Of a stretch of DNA of 64,000 bases, positions 18,511-26,599 are shown in pieces; position 1 is the stretch's first letter, and each line of letters starts with the position of its first letter. The position numbers and the translations under genes were made by a program. Origin of the DNA: Gammaproteobacteria bacterium (GTDB lineage Bacteria; Pseudomonadota; Gammaproteobacteria; Pseudomonadales; Alcanivoracaceae). The notes under the pieces were generated by a model, which saw nothing but the letters and a program-made list of their open reading frames with translations, was not told the origin of the DNA and searched no databases. The DNA is taken from NCBI GenBank assembly GCA_018067045.1, contig JAGPVL010000037.1:62001-126000 (forward strand), read 5' to 3'.

Positions 18511-19908
18511 CTAAATAACGTAATCGGTAAAAAAGAATGAGTTTTGGTCTAACGCGAGCTTCATCGACACGGCCTCGCAAGCCGCCATAATAATGTCGAG
18601 CGCGTCTGCTACCGTTTGCTGACTAACATTCAGCGGCGGTAAAAGCCGAACAACGGAGGAGTTCCTTCCGCCCAGTTCAACAATCAAGCCCTGGTCCAGA
18701 CAATATTTCTGCATGTACTTAGCGATCTCGGGCGACCTTTCTTTCGATTCTGGGTCAACTATTTCCATACCCAATAAGAGACCACGCCCACGGACGTCTC
18801 CAATAAACCGATGCTTCTCCGCGAGACTTCCCAACGCATCAACAACTTGATCAGAACGAGAACGAACATTTTCAAGAATTCGCTTACTCTTCATTTCGTT
18901 AACAAACTCGGCTCCCGTTGCGAAAGCAATGTTATTGCCTCGAAAAGTGCCTATATGTTTTCCTGCCGGCCAAGTATTAAGACGCTCTTTATAAAGGATG
19001 AAAGAGCAGGGAGTACCAATTCCACTCACCGCCTTAGACATAACAATAATGTCTGGCTCTATGTCGTACTGCTCAAACGCAAACCAAGTACCTGTTCGGC
19101 CACAACCCGTCTGAACCTCGTCAACAATTAGTGGTACGCCGTTTTCTTGGCAGAATCGGGACGCCTCCTGTATCAACGCTTTACTGACGGGGATAGCGCC
19201 GCCTTCGCCTTGCACACACTCCATGATCACGGCTGCAAGATCGCCAATACCGTTGTGGCTATCTTTCATTGAACGCGCGAAATAGTTGGCGCAAGCATCT
19301 TTGCAAGACGCGCGCTCCAGACCAAATGGACATGCGTAACAATAGGAATAAGGGTAGTAGTGCACGCCGGGCAGCAAATTACTCAGCCCCCGCTTCATGT
19401 CACGATCTGTGGTTAGAGACAAAGCACCTTGCGTACAGCCGTGGTAGCCACCGAAGAATGAAATCACCTCTCCGCCGCCAGTATTGAGCTTTGCCAACTT
19501 GATCGCCGCCTCAACCGCGTCAGCACCAGTAGGCCCGCACAAATGGATACGATACTTTCCACGCAACGACTCCGGCAGCATAGAAAGGTGCGCTTCAATA
19601 AAGTCAGACTTCGCTGGTGTAGGAAAATCGAGGCCATGAACCAAGACGCCAAGCTGATCACGAGCAATATCAATCAGCGCCGGCGGATTGTGTCCCAACG
19701 GCAACACCCCAGCGCCGGTGAGAAAATCAATATATCGGCGCCCCTCAATATCATGGATATAACTTCCAGATGCTGATGCGATGGCGATCGGAATTCTCTT
19801 CGGATAGGAAACAGCAGATGACTCCCTGCGAGTCTGCTCCGACAAAAGGTCGCTACTGGATTTCACTGCTCGAAACGCAACTCTCACATCTTCCTTAACT
19901 GCTGACAT
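18511..19908 (-). CDS. Diaminobutyrate-type class III aminotransferase
   Basis: 465 residues, fold type I PLP enzyme. The N-terminal GVLPLGHNPP, FFGGYHGCTQGALSLT and the PLP-lysine region IIVMSKAVSGIGTPC are characteristic of diaminobutyrate-2-oxoglutarate aminotransferases (EctB/Dat/RhbA type), which turn aspartate semialdehyde plus glutamate into L-2,4-diaminobutyrate. A cysteine-rich insertion (YCYACPFGLERASCKDAC) is also present. GGAGA precedes ATG 19908. Its place between the N-monooxygenase and cupin suggests it supplies, or regenerates, the diamino acid that is N-hydroxylated. A related role on another omega-amino acid cannot be excluded. Confidence 0.9.
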   Translation of the reverse strand: MSAVKEDVRVAFRAVKSSSDLLSEQTRRESSAVSYPKRIPIAIASASGSYIHDIEGRRYIDFLTGAGVLPLGHNPPALIDIARDQLGVLVHGLDFPTPAKSDFIEAHLSMLPESLRGKYRIHLCGPTGADAVEAAIKLAKLNTGGGEVISFFGGYHGCTQGALSLTTDRDMKRGLSNLLPGVHYYPYSYCYACPFGLERASCKDACANYFARSMKDSHNGIGDLAAVIMECVQGEGGAIPVSKALIQEASRFCQENGVPLIVDEVQTGCGRTGTWFAFEQYDIEPDIIVMSKAVSGIGTPCSFILYKERLNTWPAGKHIGTFRGNNIAFATGAEFVNEMKSKRILENVRSRSDQVVDALGSLAEKHRFIGDVRGRGLLLGMEIVDPESKERSPEIAKYMQKYCLDQGLIVELGGRNSSVVRLLPPLNVSQQTVADALDIIMAACEAVSMKLALDQNSFFFTDYVI

Positions 19909-19941
19909 CGTAAAATCTCCATTTTTTCCACAGTTCTTAGA

Positions 19942-21291
19942 TCAAGCAGCATCAACCTTAACGCCATTCATGGAAGCGCTAACGTCATTTTCTGTACTTC
20001 TGATAGACTCAATAATCTCGCTACTTCTTAAGGACAGCAGGCTAAACGATCCCGCGTCCCCCATGCCGTGGGTCGACTCGCACAAGCCATTGAGAAAGCA
20101 CTTAGCTTGACCGCCATACCCAGTCTGCAGCGATACGGAGTAATCTCGATTGACCTGTATTACGCCGCTACGATCCAATTCGCTATAGCGCACCAAGTCA
20201 GAAAGCACCGCCGGGTATTTTTCTCTTCCTTCGCCTACACCAAGATCTTTGAATCCCGTAGCCAGAACCACTAAATCGAAAGTCATCTCAACTTCATCCG
20301 CCCGGTCACGAGAACAAACAGCCATGTGTGTTCGGCCATCATCGAAAGTTATGAGTGGACGAGCGAAGCTGCGACGATGCAGAAATATCCTCTGTTTTCC
20401 CTGAATTTTTTGTACGTATATCTTTCTATACAGAGCATCCAACACATCCAAATCCGAGGATGAGTAATTTGTAAGATGAAGGTCTCCACGTATGCTCGAA
20501 CGCGTTTCGTCAGACGCTTGATAAAATTCGTCGACAAACTCAGGGAAATACACTTCGTTTGTAAACGGGCTTACGTCTTTCTGGCGAAAGCCATATGCCC
20601 GATGAACGGCATGAATTTTCGCCAAAGGGAAACGATCAGCTAGATCCGCCGTCAGTTCCACGGCGCTCTGACTTCCACCAATCACACAGATTCTTTCAGG
20701 CAGCTTCCCGGAAGCCAGCTCTGTAACGGCCGGCAAGTAGTCGCAAAGATGAACAACCCTATCTGACAACAATGGCTCAAATTCGACGGGGACGTAACGG
20801 GTACGACCGGGCGCCACGACCAGGTGCTCGCACTCGTATGCATTACCATCCTGATCTATTACACGATATCCACTAATGACATCATGCTTGCTTGATTCAG
20901 AGAACAGTGGTTCAATTTTTGAAATATTGATCCCGTAGGAAACGTGATCTTTAAAATGTGATGCCACCCAACAAACATATTGCTCATATTCAATTCGGTA
21001 TGGATAGCTCAATCCGGTATTCAAATACTCAAATAGACGTCCTTTAACATGAAGAAAGTTCGTAAAGCTATAATGACTCTTGGGATTTCTAGGTGTCACT
21101 AAATCACGAAGCGGATGATTCTGAATATCTGAATTATTAATAAGCATGCCAGGCTGCCAAGTCGTTTCTTTGGCCCGCTCAAAAAAATGCGCATCCTTAA
21201 GCAAACCACTCTCCTCAAGTGCGGCTGCCAGTGCGATATTGGCTGGACCAAAACCTACACCCAGTATCTTGAACTTCCGTGTTTTATCCAT
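19942..21291 (-). CDS. Flavin-dependent ornithine/lysine-type N-monooxygenase
   Basis: About 449 residues from ATG 21291, chosen because GAGGGG stands 8 bases upstream; ATG 21306 and a TTG at 21336 are in frame. It belongs to the SidA/PvdA/IucD/KtzI family, which hydroxylates the terminal amine of a diamino acid with FAD, NADPH and oxygen. FAD site GVGFGPANIALAAALEESG, substrate/flavin segment WQPGMLINNSDIQNHPLRDL, NADPH site CVIGGSQSAVELTADL and ATG motif VVLATGFKDLG are all present. Known hydrazine pathways start with this step (Spb38, Tri26, KtzI). No siderophore genes are nearby, so N-N bond formation is the more likely use. Confidence 0.93.
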   Translation of the reverse strand: MDKTRKFKILGVGFGPANIALAAALEESGLLKDAHFFERAKETTWQPGMLINNSDIQNHPLRDLVTPRNPKSHYSFTNFLHVKGRLFEYLNTGLSYPYRIEYEQYVCWVASHFKDHVSYGINISKIEPLFSESSKHDVISGYRVIDQDGNAYECEHLVVAPGRTRYVPVEFEPLLSDRVVHLCDYLPAVTELASGKLPERICVIGGSQSAVELTADLADRFPLAKIHAVHRAYGFRQKDVSPFTNEVYFPEFVDEFYQASDETRSSIRGDLHLTNYSSSDLDVLDALYRKIYVQKIQGKQRIFLHRRSFARPLITFDDGRTHMAVCSRDRADEVEMTFDLVVLATGFKDLGVGEGREKYPAVLSDLVRYSELDRSGVIQVNRDYSVSLQTGYGGQAKCFLNGLCESTHGMGDAGSFSLLSLRSSEIIESIRSTENDVSASMNGVKVDAA

Positions 21292-21342
21292 ATCTTCGCC
21301 CCTCATTCCCTTTTTCTTGCTTAAGTCCGTATTCAATATCGT

Positions 21343-21615
21343 CTATTCGTCCACACCACACAGTGCGCAGGAGTTATAATGCATATCGCCAAATGTCCTC
21401 ATTGGCCTAACTTTCCCAAGCGCCTTCTGATAATTAAGCGGTGCAATTATCTTTAACGAAGAAATTATCATCATCGCTTTCAATGAGTTCAGCTGAACAT
21501 CAACCAATAGCGTCTCATCTGTAATATCAATACCAGTAGATACCCTCTGCTTCTCACGAATCTTTTCAGAGAGGAAATCTCTTATTTTCTTCGAATTTAT
21601 CTCTACTTCAGACAC
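21343..21615 (-). CDS. Stand-alone acyl/peptidyl carrier protein
   Basis: About 90 residues from GTG 21615, chosen because GGGAG lies 7 bases upstream; a TTG at 21633 would add six residues. The helix-II phosphopantetheine site is LLVDVQLNSLKAMMIIS, with the carrier Ser in LNSL. The second half is unusually rich in basic residues and ends in CALCGVDE. Before the IS insertion it was the second gene of the operon and its start overlapped the 3' end of the adenylation gene, so it probably carries the acyl or aminoacyl unit activated by that enzyme. Confidence 0.82.
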   Translation of the reverse strand: MSEVEINSKKIRDFLSEKIREKQRVSTGIDITDETLLVDVQLNSLKAMMIISSLKIIAPLNYQKALGKVRPMRTFGDMHYNSCALCGVDE

Positions 21616-21817
21616 CCTCAGTCTCCCGATCAACGAGACGATGAAATGTTCCGCTTACCATCTGATAGGCAGCTGCTGGCTCCACTTCAATAGCGTGGTG
21701 TAATGCTCGGAACATTTCTTTTGGGCTCGTCTTCCCTGTACTACCAAAGGTGACTTCTAGGCAGTAGCCAAAATGCGAAGGAAGCATGTAAAAAGGAAGA
21801 TTCCCTTCAATTGCATC
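21608..21817 (-). pseudogene. 3' remnant of the adenylation gene cut off by IS66
   Basis: If the IS and one copy of the 8-bp duplication are removed, the reading frame of the gene at 24107-25558 continues here for 67 more codons to TGA at 21608-21610. The recovered end contains LPFYMLPSHFGYC followed by FGSTGKTSPKEMFRAL, which matches the C-terminal A10 motif (NGKxD-like) of ANL adenylating enzymes; its Lys is needed for adenylate formation. The original enzyme would be about 549 residues. This stretch has no start of its own and its end overlaps the ACP start region. Confidence 0.88.
21810..21817. repeat. Target site duplication, left copy
   Basis: ATTGCATC stands directly left of the IS66 element; the identical octamer stands directly right of it at 24111-24118. 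An 8-bp duplication is the norm for IS66-family insertion. Confidence 0.95.
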
Positions 21818-21841
21818 GTAAGCGCCTAACCAACCACACCC
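21818..21841. repeat. IS66 left terminal inverted repeat
   Basis: Begins GTAAGCGCCTAACCAACCAC. The right end of the element at 24087-24110 is the inverted copy, with one mismatch visible after the first 20 bases (ACACCC against ACCCCC). GTAA at the tip is typical of IS66-family ends. Confidence 0.93.
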
Positions 21842-23358
21842 TCAATACTCCACGGCAATAGTGCTTCAATTGCATCCACTGAGTTAGCTTGCGGCAATTG
21901 CGTGAATACCTGTTTGAGGTAGCGGTAAGGCTCCAGCCCGTTGGCCTTGGCGGTTTCAATTAAACTGTAAAGATTGGCCGAGGCTCTGGCGCCAGCCTGG
22001 CTGTTAGCGAACAGCCAATTTTTCCGACCGATCACAAATGGCCGCACAGCATTCTCGGCGCGATTGTTATCGATGGGGCGTGCGCCATCGTCCAAGTAGG
22101 CGGTGATTCGCGGCCACTGGTTGCTTAGGTAGCTGAGCGCTCGACCCAAGGCTGTTTTGGGCGGCGTATTGGCGAGACTTTTCTGTAACCACTTTTCTAA
22201 TTTATCGAATATCGGCTTGGCTTTTTCTTGCCGAGTTCGCTGGCGTTCTTCGGCACTCATATCGGCGCATATTTTTTCTACCGCGTAGATTTTCTGGATC
22301 AAACTGATCGCTATGTCGGCCTTTCCCGCTTTATTCTTGGGCTGGGCTTTTTGCGCATCAACAAATTTTCGACGCGCGTGCGCTAAGCAGCCCAGGCGGA
22401 CGATATTGTTTTTCCTGCAAACGGCGGCATAACCTTCATAGCCATCCACCATCAGTGCGCCGTTAAAATCCTCCAGCAGGTACTTGGGTGTATCGCCAGA
22501 GCGGCTCGCGCTGTAGTGGTAAATCATCATCGGCAGACTAGCCTCGGTGGTCGCGAGCAACCACATATAGCTTTGGCTTTCCGCGCTCTTGCCCGGCTCG
22601 TTGAGCACTTGCAGTGGCGTCTCGTCCATATGCAGCACCGATTGCTCGCGCGCTCTTTCCAGCAATAAATTAATCAGCGGTTGTACTAACTCGCCGAGTT
22701 TTATCATCCAGTTGGCCAGCGTGGTTCGATCCACCTCGACGCCGATGCGACTAAACATCGTGACTTGCCGATATAGCGGCAGTGCATCAACGTATTTGTT
22801 GACGCAAACGTGGGCCAGAAGCCCCGGTGAAGCAATGGATTTTTCGATCGGCTGCGCTGGTTTTTGTGCCGTTGCCAGGTATTTCTCACAACACGGACAG
22901 GCGTACTTTTTGCGAATGTGGCGCAGTTCTTTGATTTTGGCGGGTTCAATGTCGAGCTGACGATGAATCTCTTCACCTATGGCCTTCAGCGCCGTACCGT
23001 CGTGCGGACAGGTCTTTTCTGACTCAGGCAGATCGTAAATGATTTCTTCGACGGGCAAGCCATCGGGAATCGAGGCGCGCTTTTTCTTCTTGCGCGTGTG
23101 TGCCGGTACGCTAACTTCCTCAGATTCAACGTCTTCGTCTGAATCAATCTCAGACTCGGATTCAGCCTCGTTAAAGAGTTGGCCTTGCCCTCCATCCCCC
23201 TTTTCGCTGGAGGCACCGAATGTTTTGCTGTTGTGCAGGCGAATGTATTCTTCAAGCAGCTTTATGCGCTGATCTTTGGCGTCGATCTGCTGATCTTTTC
23301 TACTAATTTCACGCTCGAGTAAATGGACTTTGTCGGCGAGTTCGATGGAGGATGGCAT
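21826..23358 (-). CDS. tnpC: IS66 transposase TnpC
   Basis: 510 residues, the DDE transposase of the element. The N-terminal coiled coil (LLEEYIRLHNSKTFGASSEK) and an acidic linker are followed by a zinc-finger region (CPHDGTALKAIGEEIHRQLD, CPCCEKYL), then the catalytic part with VLHMDETPLQVL, LMVDGYEGYAAVCR and NRAENAVRPFVIGRKNWLF. Length is normal for IS66 transposases and no frameshift is seen. The stop lies 8 bases inside the element end. Confidence 0.95.
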   Translation of the reverse strand: MPSSIELADKVHLLEREISRKDQQIDAKDQRIKLLEEYIRLHNSKTFGASSEKGDGGQGQLFNEAESESEIDSDEDVESEEVSVPAHTRKKKKRASIPDGLPVEEIIYDLPESEKTCPHDGTALKAIGEEIHRQLDIEPAKIKELRHIRKKYACPCCEKYLATAQKPAQPIEKSIASPGLLAHVCVNKYVDALPLYRQVTMFSRIGVEVDRTTLANWMIKLGELVQPLINLLLERAREQSVLHMDETPLQVLNEPGKSAESQSYMWLLATTEASLPMMIYHYSASRSGDTPKYLLEDFNGALMVDGYEGYAAVCRKNNIVRLGCLAHARRKFVDAQKAQPKNKAGKADIAISLIQKIYAVEKICADMSAEERQRTRQEKAKPIFDKLEKWLQKSLANTPPKTALGRALSYLSNQWPRITAYLDDGARPIDNNRAENAVRPFVIGRKNWLFANSQAGARASANLYSLIETAKANGLEPYRYLKQVFTQLPQANSVDAIEALLPWSIEGVVG

Positions 23359-23381
23359 GCGCCAATTTTAATCGGTAATGA

Positions 23382-23738
23382 CTAAAAATCCGAGCAATAT
23401 TTTAACGATTTATGCGGCTGAAGTTGGCGCAAATCGAAACCACGAAGAAGCCAGTGGAACTGCTCTTCAGTCAGCGTAATAACGTCTCGATCATCCTTGC
23501 GCGGCCACTTAAACTTTTCTTTTTCAAGCCGCTTATACCACAAACAAAAACCACTGCTATCCCAGTAAAGAATTTTGAGCTTATCGCGCCGCTTGTTGCA
23601 GAACACAAACAGCGCTGCATCAAACACGGACAACCCCATGGCTTGATCAACAAGCAAACTCAGGCCGTCAATCGACTTACGAAAATCCACCGGATCGCGA
23701 TGCAAGTAAACCGATTCAAGATCGACGAACATTCTCAT
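23382..23738 (-). CDS. tnpB: IS66 accessory protein TnpB
   Basis: 118 residues from ATG 23738, which overlaps the tnpA stop as ATGA, the usual IS66 arrangement. The family signature is clear: YLHRDPVDFRKSIDGLSLLV, FVFCNKRRDKLKILYWD and GFCLWYKRLEKEKFKWP. It is required for transposition of IS66-type elements; its mechanism is not known. Confidence 0.94.
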   Translation of the reverse strand: MRMFVDLESVYLHRDPVDFRKSIDGLSLLVDQAMGLSVFDAALFVFCNKRRDKLKILYWDSSGFCLWYKRLEKEKFKWPRKDDRDVITLTEEQFHWLLRGFDLRQLQPHKSLKYCSDF

Positions 23739-24031
23739 GCCAAAGCCACCAATAGGTCTGCCAGCCATTTAGGCGAGGTGCCTGCCGATAATTGCAGCTG
23801 AACCCTGCCGTAGCTTATGCTGATATCTGAAATGACGTGCACGGGTTGCGCTCGCTGAGCGCGGACAAAGGGTTTGTCGCTGCTGGCCTTGCGAAGCTTA
23901 ATGCTGCGCTGATTGTAGAAGTTCTTGGCGATAAGATTTTTATCGCGGCAGAACGCCGCAACCGATAGGCCGCTTTGTTCTTGCTCGGCGAGCAAATCTT
24001 GCCATTGTTGTTTGCTGAGTCGTGTTGCCAT
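23735..24031 (-). CDS. tnpA: IS66 accessory protein TnpA
   Basis: 98 residues with an N-terminal helix-turn-helix-like region (QQWQDLLAEQEQSGLSVAAF, CRDKNLIAKNFYNQR) typical of IS66 OrfA. It probably binds the element ends. The start lies 79 bases inside the right end of the element, so the promoter is in that gap. Confidence 0.92.
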   Translation of the reverse strand: MATRLSKQQWQDLLAEQEQSGLSVAAFCRDKNLIAKNFYNQRSIKLRKASSDKPFVRAQRAQPVHVISDISISYGRVQLQLSAGTSPKWLADLLVALA

Positions 24032-24086
24032 AATCCGCTCCAGTGGTGAGAGCGGTTAGGTTAATGGCCGGCAGCAGGTGTTGTTA

Positions 24087-24110
24087 GGGGGTGGTTGGTT
24101 AGGCGCTTAC
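24087..24110. repeat. IS66 right terminal inverted repeat
   Basis: Ends GTGGTTGGTTAGGCGCTTAC, the inverted copy of the left end at 21818. The octamer ATTGCATC follows at 24111-24118. Confidence 0.93.
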
Positions 24111-25558
24111 ATTGCATCAAATATCTTTGATGCAATTGAAGGGATAGATGTGTTTTTCTCTATACAAACGATGCAACTAATAGCCTTACTATCGAGATGC
24201 TCAAATACATCACAGAACGCATAACGAACGCCTTTGACCGCCATCAGTACAGATTCGATCTCCGCTGTATTAATTCGGCGCCCATTGATCTTCACCTCTT
24301 TGTCCTTACGACCAACGAAAACATAGTTCCCGTCTTCATCAAGACAGCACACGTCGCCGCTGCGGTAGTAACGCTCCCCGTCTATGACAATGAATGCCTT
24401 TTTAGTTTGGTCCGGTTTGCGCCAATAGCCTTCCATTAACTGGGGGCCTCCTAGGAGTAACTCTCCTGGAATTTGTTCCCCCGAAATTGTCCGGTCTTGA
24501 TCGTCCACGAGTCGTGCGAGAACCGTCGGAAGCGGCATACCGATAGGAAAAGTCGTCTGACGTCCCTGACTTTTGGGTGTTATGGCGTAAAGAACACTGA
24601 TTGAATTTACTTCAGTTGGCCCATAGCCATTTAATACTGTCAGGCCGTCATTAAATTGAGACCAGAACTCCAAAACCGACGGCTTACAAATTTCAGCGCC
24701 CGTCATCACGACCCTCAGAGCAGCAAGGTCTCTGGCATTGATGGCGCTCTTATCCTCCGTGATCGTCATCAATAACGAAGCCACGATGATAAGATGCGTA
24801 ACGCCATGCATCTCCATCAACTCCAGCAAATAATCTGGAAACGGCACTCCCGACGTTAAGCAAACTGTCGCGCCAAAAAAGAGCGGTAAAAAGACATCCT
24901 GAATAGATACATCGAAATGAAATGGGGCGTTATTAAGGCAAACATCCCCATTTTTAAAGTGAAAAAATTGATTGTGTCCATAAAAATACGCAACCATTGC
25001 GCGACGAGACATCACGACACCTTTGGGCTCTCCTGTCGAACCCGAGGTGTGCATTATGTAGGCTGTATCGACCCCTTCACATGCCACACTCTCAAACGGA
25101 CCGTCGAGAAATTTCTCCCAGGGCTGATCGCTCAAAAGGAACTTAGGGAACGCCGTTTCGTCATTCAAAAATGCGTCATGCGCACTTGATAGTATCGCGG
25201 TAGACGGCTCAATCGATTGCACCATTTTCTCGAATCGGCCCTTTGGCCAATCCTGATCTATAGGCACATAAACCGCGCCAACACGCCAGATACCAACCGC
25301 CATAGCGACCAATTGCCAAGACTTCAGGGCTGATACCAGCACCCTATCGCCACGCACGACGCCGAGCGTCAGCAGAAACCGTGAGATCTGATTCGCACTA
25401 CCGTTTAAACGCGCAAAAGATATTTCTTGGTCACCGTCAATCAGCGCGGTGTCTTCTGGATTATGGTGAAGTCCTGAGGAAAGAATATCCTCAAGATTAG
25501 GAAACTCATGGAGTTTCTCAAAAAAATCCGTGCTGATTTTCTGCAAAGGATAGAGCAC
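24107..25558 (-). pseudogene. Stand-alone adenylation enzyme truncated by IS66
   Basis: The remaining 483 residues are an amino-acid-type ANL adenylating enzyme: ATP loop IMHTSGSTGEPKGVV, NGYGPTEVN, the Asp of YRSGDVCCLDEDGNY and hinge FVGRKDKEVKINGRRINTAE. The protein now ends in IFDAM, where the IS supplies the ATG-TAA; the last 67 original residues, with the A10 catalytic Lys, are at 21608-21817. Adenylation should be strongly impaired. The start is GTG 25558 with AAGGA about 10 bases upstream. It was the first gene of the operon and probably loaded the ACP at 21343-21615; the substrate is not evident. Confidence 0.9.
24111..24118. repeat. Target site duplication, right copy
   Basis: ATTGCATC, identical to 21810-21817 on the other side of the IS66 element. 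Confidence 0.95.
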
Positions 25559-26033
25559 TACGAGTATTTCCTTATTGTGAAAAACCAGCGCTCCTTGCGC
25601 TAGATATGCGATAAAATTGGCAAATACTCTTACGAGAAAAATTCACACGAAAAGTAAGAACCGCAAAAATCTGGCGCAGCTTCTTACATCAGCATATTTT
25701 TTGTCAAGATTTTTTTGATGGCATATTTTTTTTAAGGAAAAAAAATAATTATGCTCATTTTTGGTGCAGAGGGGATGCTGAAATTGCGGGATAGGTCACA
25801 TTCTGAATACGAAATAACTTGCTTAAAACTGAAAACTTAATGGCTTTTTTATCCTAAAAATAAACTCTAATAACATTTCACTAGCATCAAAATGATTCCA
25901 ATTTTTGTTAATTTAAATGAAATCATTAATCTCAAAACAGAGTCATACACCTCTCATCACAGATGTCATAATAAGATCACACTTCATAAAATCAGGAGGA
26001 ATAGGTTGTTGTTTTTCACCTTTAACATCAAAC
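25559..26033 (-). promoter_or_regulatory. Probable promoter region of the biosynthetic operon
   Basis: This gene-free stretch is much richer in A and T than its surroundings. On the minus strand a perfect TTGACA (about 25703-25708) is preceded by long A and T runs that could act as an UP element; the -10 box is unclear (TAAGAA at 15 bases spacing is the best I see). It stands about 150 bases before the GTG of the adenylation gene. The rest of the interval shows no gene. Confidence 0.45.
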
Positions 26034-26065
26034 AAGTGGAATAGAGCCATCGCTCTATTCCACTT
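26034..26065 (-). terminator. Hairpin after the rhodanese gene
   Basis: A perfect 13-bp stem (AAGTGGAATAGAG / CTCTATTCCACTT) with loop CCATCG starts 10 bases after the rhodanese stop. On the minus strand only a short T-containing tail follows, so termination may be partial. It separates the rhodanese transcript from the operon promoter. Confidence 0.65.
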
Positions 26066-26075
26066 AACAATGGCG

Positions 26076-26471
26076 TTATTCGCAACCGCAGCTGACGTTC
26101 TCCGCTACATCCACCCCACCTTTTCGGGTGGCATGTCCATCACGCTTCCACCAATCGAGCCCACCCATCAACTCCTTCACAGTAAAGCCCAACTTTACCA
26201 TCGCGAGAGCGCCTTTAGTTGACGCGTTACACCCAATGCCATCGCAATAGACAACAATAATCGCCGAGCCTCTAATTGACGATACGCTCTGCGCATCCAT
26301 TAATTTGTGCGGCAGGCTTATAGCGCTAGGAATATGCTCAATCGCATAGGCCTGTGCGGATCTTGCATCTACCACCACCACATTCTCTTCATTTTTTAAT
26401 GCGACGCTAAGATCCCAAGAGTCGATCTCATAAGCCAACTTATCTGTGTAGTGGCGCAATTGGTCATCCAT
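26076..26471 (-). CDS. Rhodanese-like sulfurtransferase domain protein
   Basis: A 131-residue single rhodanese domain. Start ATG 26471 is chosen because AAGGAGC lies 6 bases upstream. The core VVVDARSAQAYAIEHIPSAI and the active-site stretch VVYCDGIGCNASTKGALAM are typical; two cysteines lie in the loop, so it could carry persulfide sulfur. The C-terminus ends in a Cys pair (SCGCE), common in small cytoplasmic rhodaneses. It is on the same strand as the biosynthetic operon but separated by a hairpin and an AT-rich promoter region, so it is probably independent. Confidence 0.87.
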   Translation of the reverse strand: MDDQLRHYTDKLAYEIDSWDLSVALKNEENVVVVDARSAQAYAIEHIPSAISLPHKLMDAQSVSSIRGSAIIVVYCDGIGCNASTKGALAMVKLGFTVKELMGGLDWWKRDGHATRKGGVDVAENVSCGCE

Positions 26472-26511
26472 GTAATGCTCCTTAGTTCCCACTCAATATC
26501 GGAAAGCAGCA

Positions 26512-26536
26512 ACAATAGTGCGATTCGTACTATTGT
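26512..26536. promoter_or_regulatory. Inverted repeat upstream of the rhodanese gene
   Basis: ACAATAGT and ACTATTGT face each other across 9 bases, 41 bases upstream of the rhodanese start. It overlaps the place where the minus-strand promoter should be, so it may be an operator. No regulator gene is adjacent. Confidence 0.45.
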
Positions 26537-26599
26537 CGCAACAGATCATTGACGAATTAGAATGTTTTGATGCTATAAAACACAAAAAATATCCCTCCG

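Larger units (their letters stand above)
21818..24110 (-). mobile_element. IS66-family insertion sequence, complete
   Basis: A 2293-bp element with matching inverted ends, the three IS66 genes tnpA, tnpB and tnpC in order on the minus strand, and an intact 8-bp target duplication (ATTGCATC). All three reading frames are open, so it may still be active and looks recent. It interrupts the adenylation gene that heads the biosynthetic operon and creates the stop TAA from its own first bases. It lies in the same orientation as the operon, so readthrough could still supply some downstream transcription. Confidence 0.96.

Noticed and set aside
19942-21291. Siderophore biosynthesis as the role of the N-monooxygenase
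   Set aside because: No hydroxamate acyltransferase of the IucB/PvdF kind that I can identify, no NIS synthetase, no TonB receptor and no Fur-like box seen; the cupin/MetRS neighbours point to N-N bond formation.
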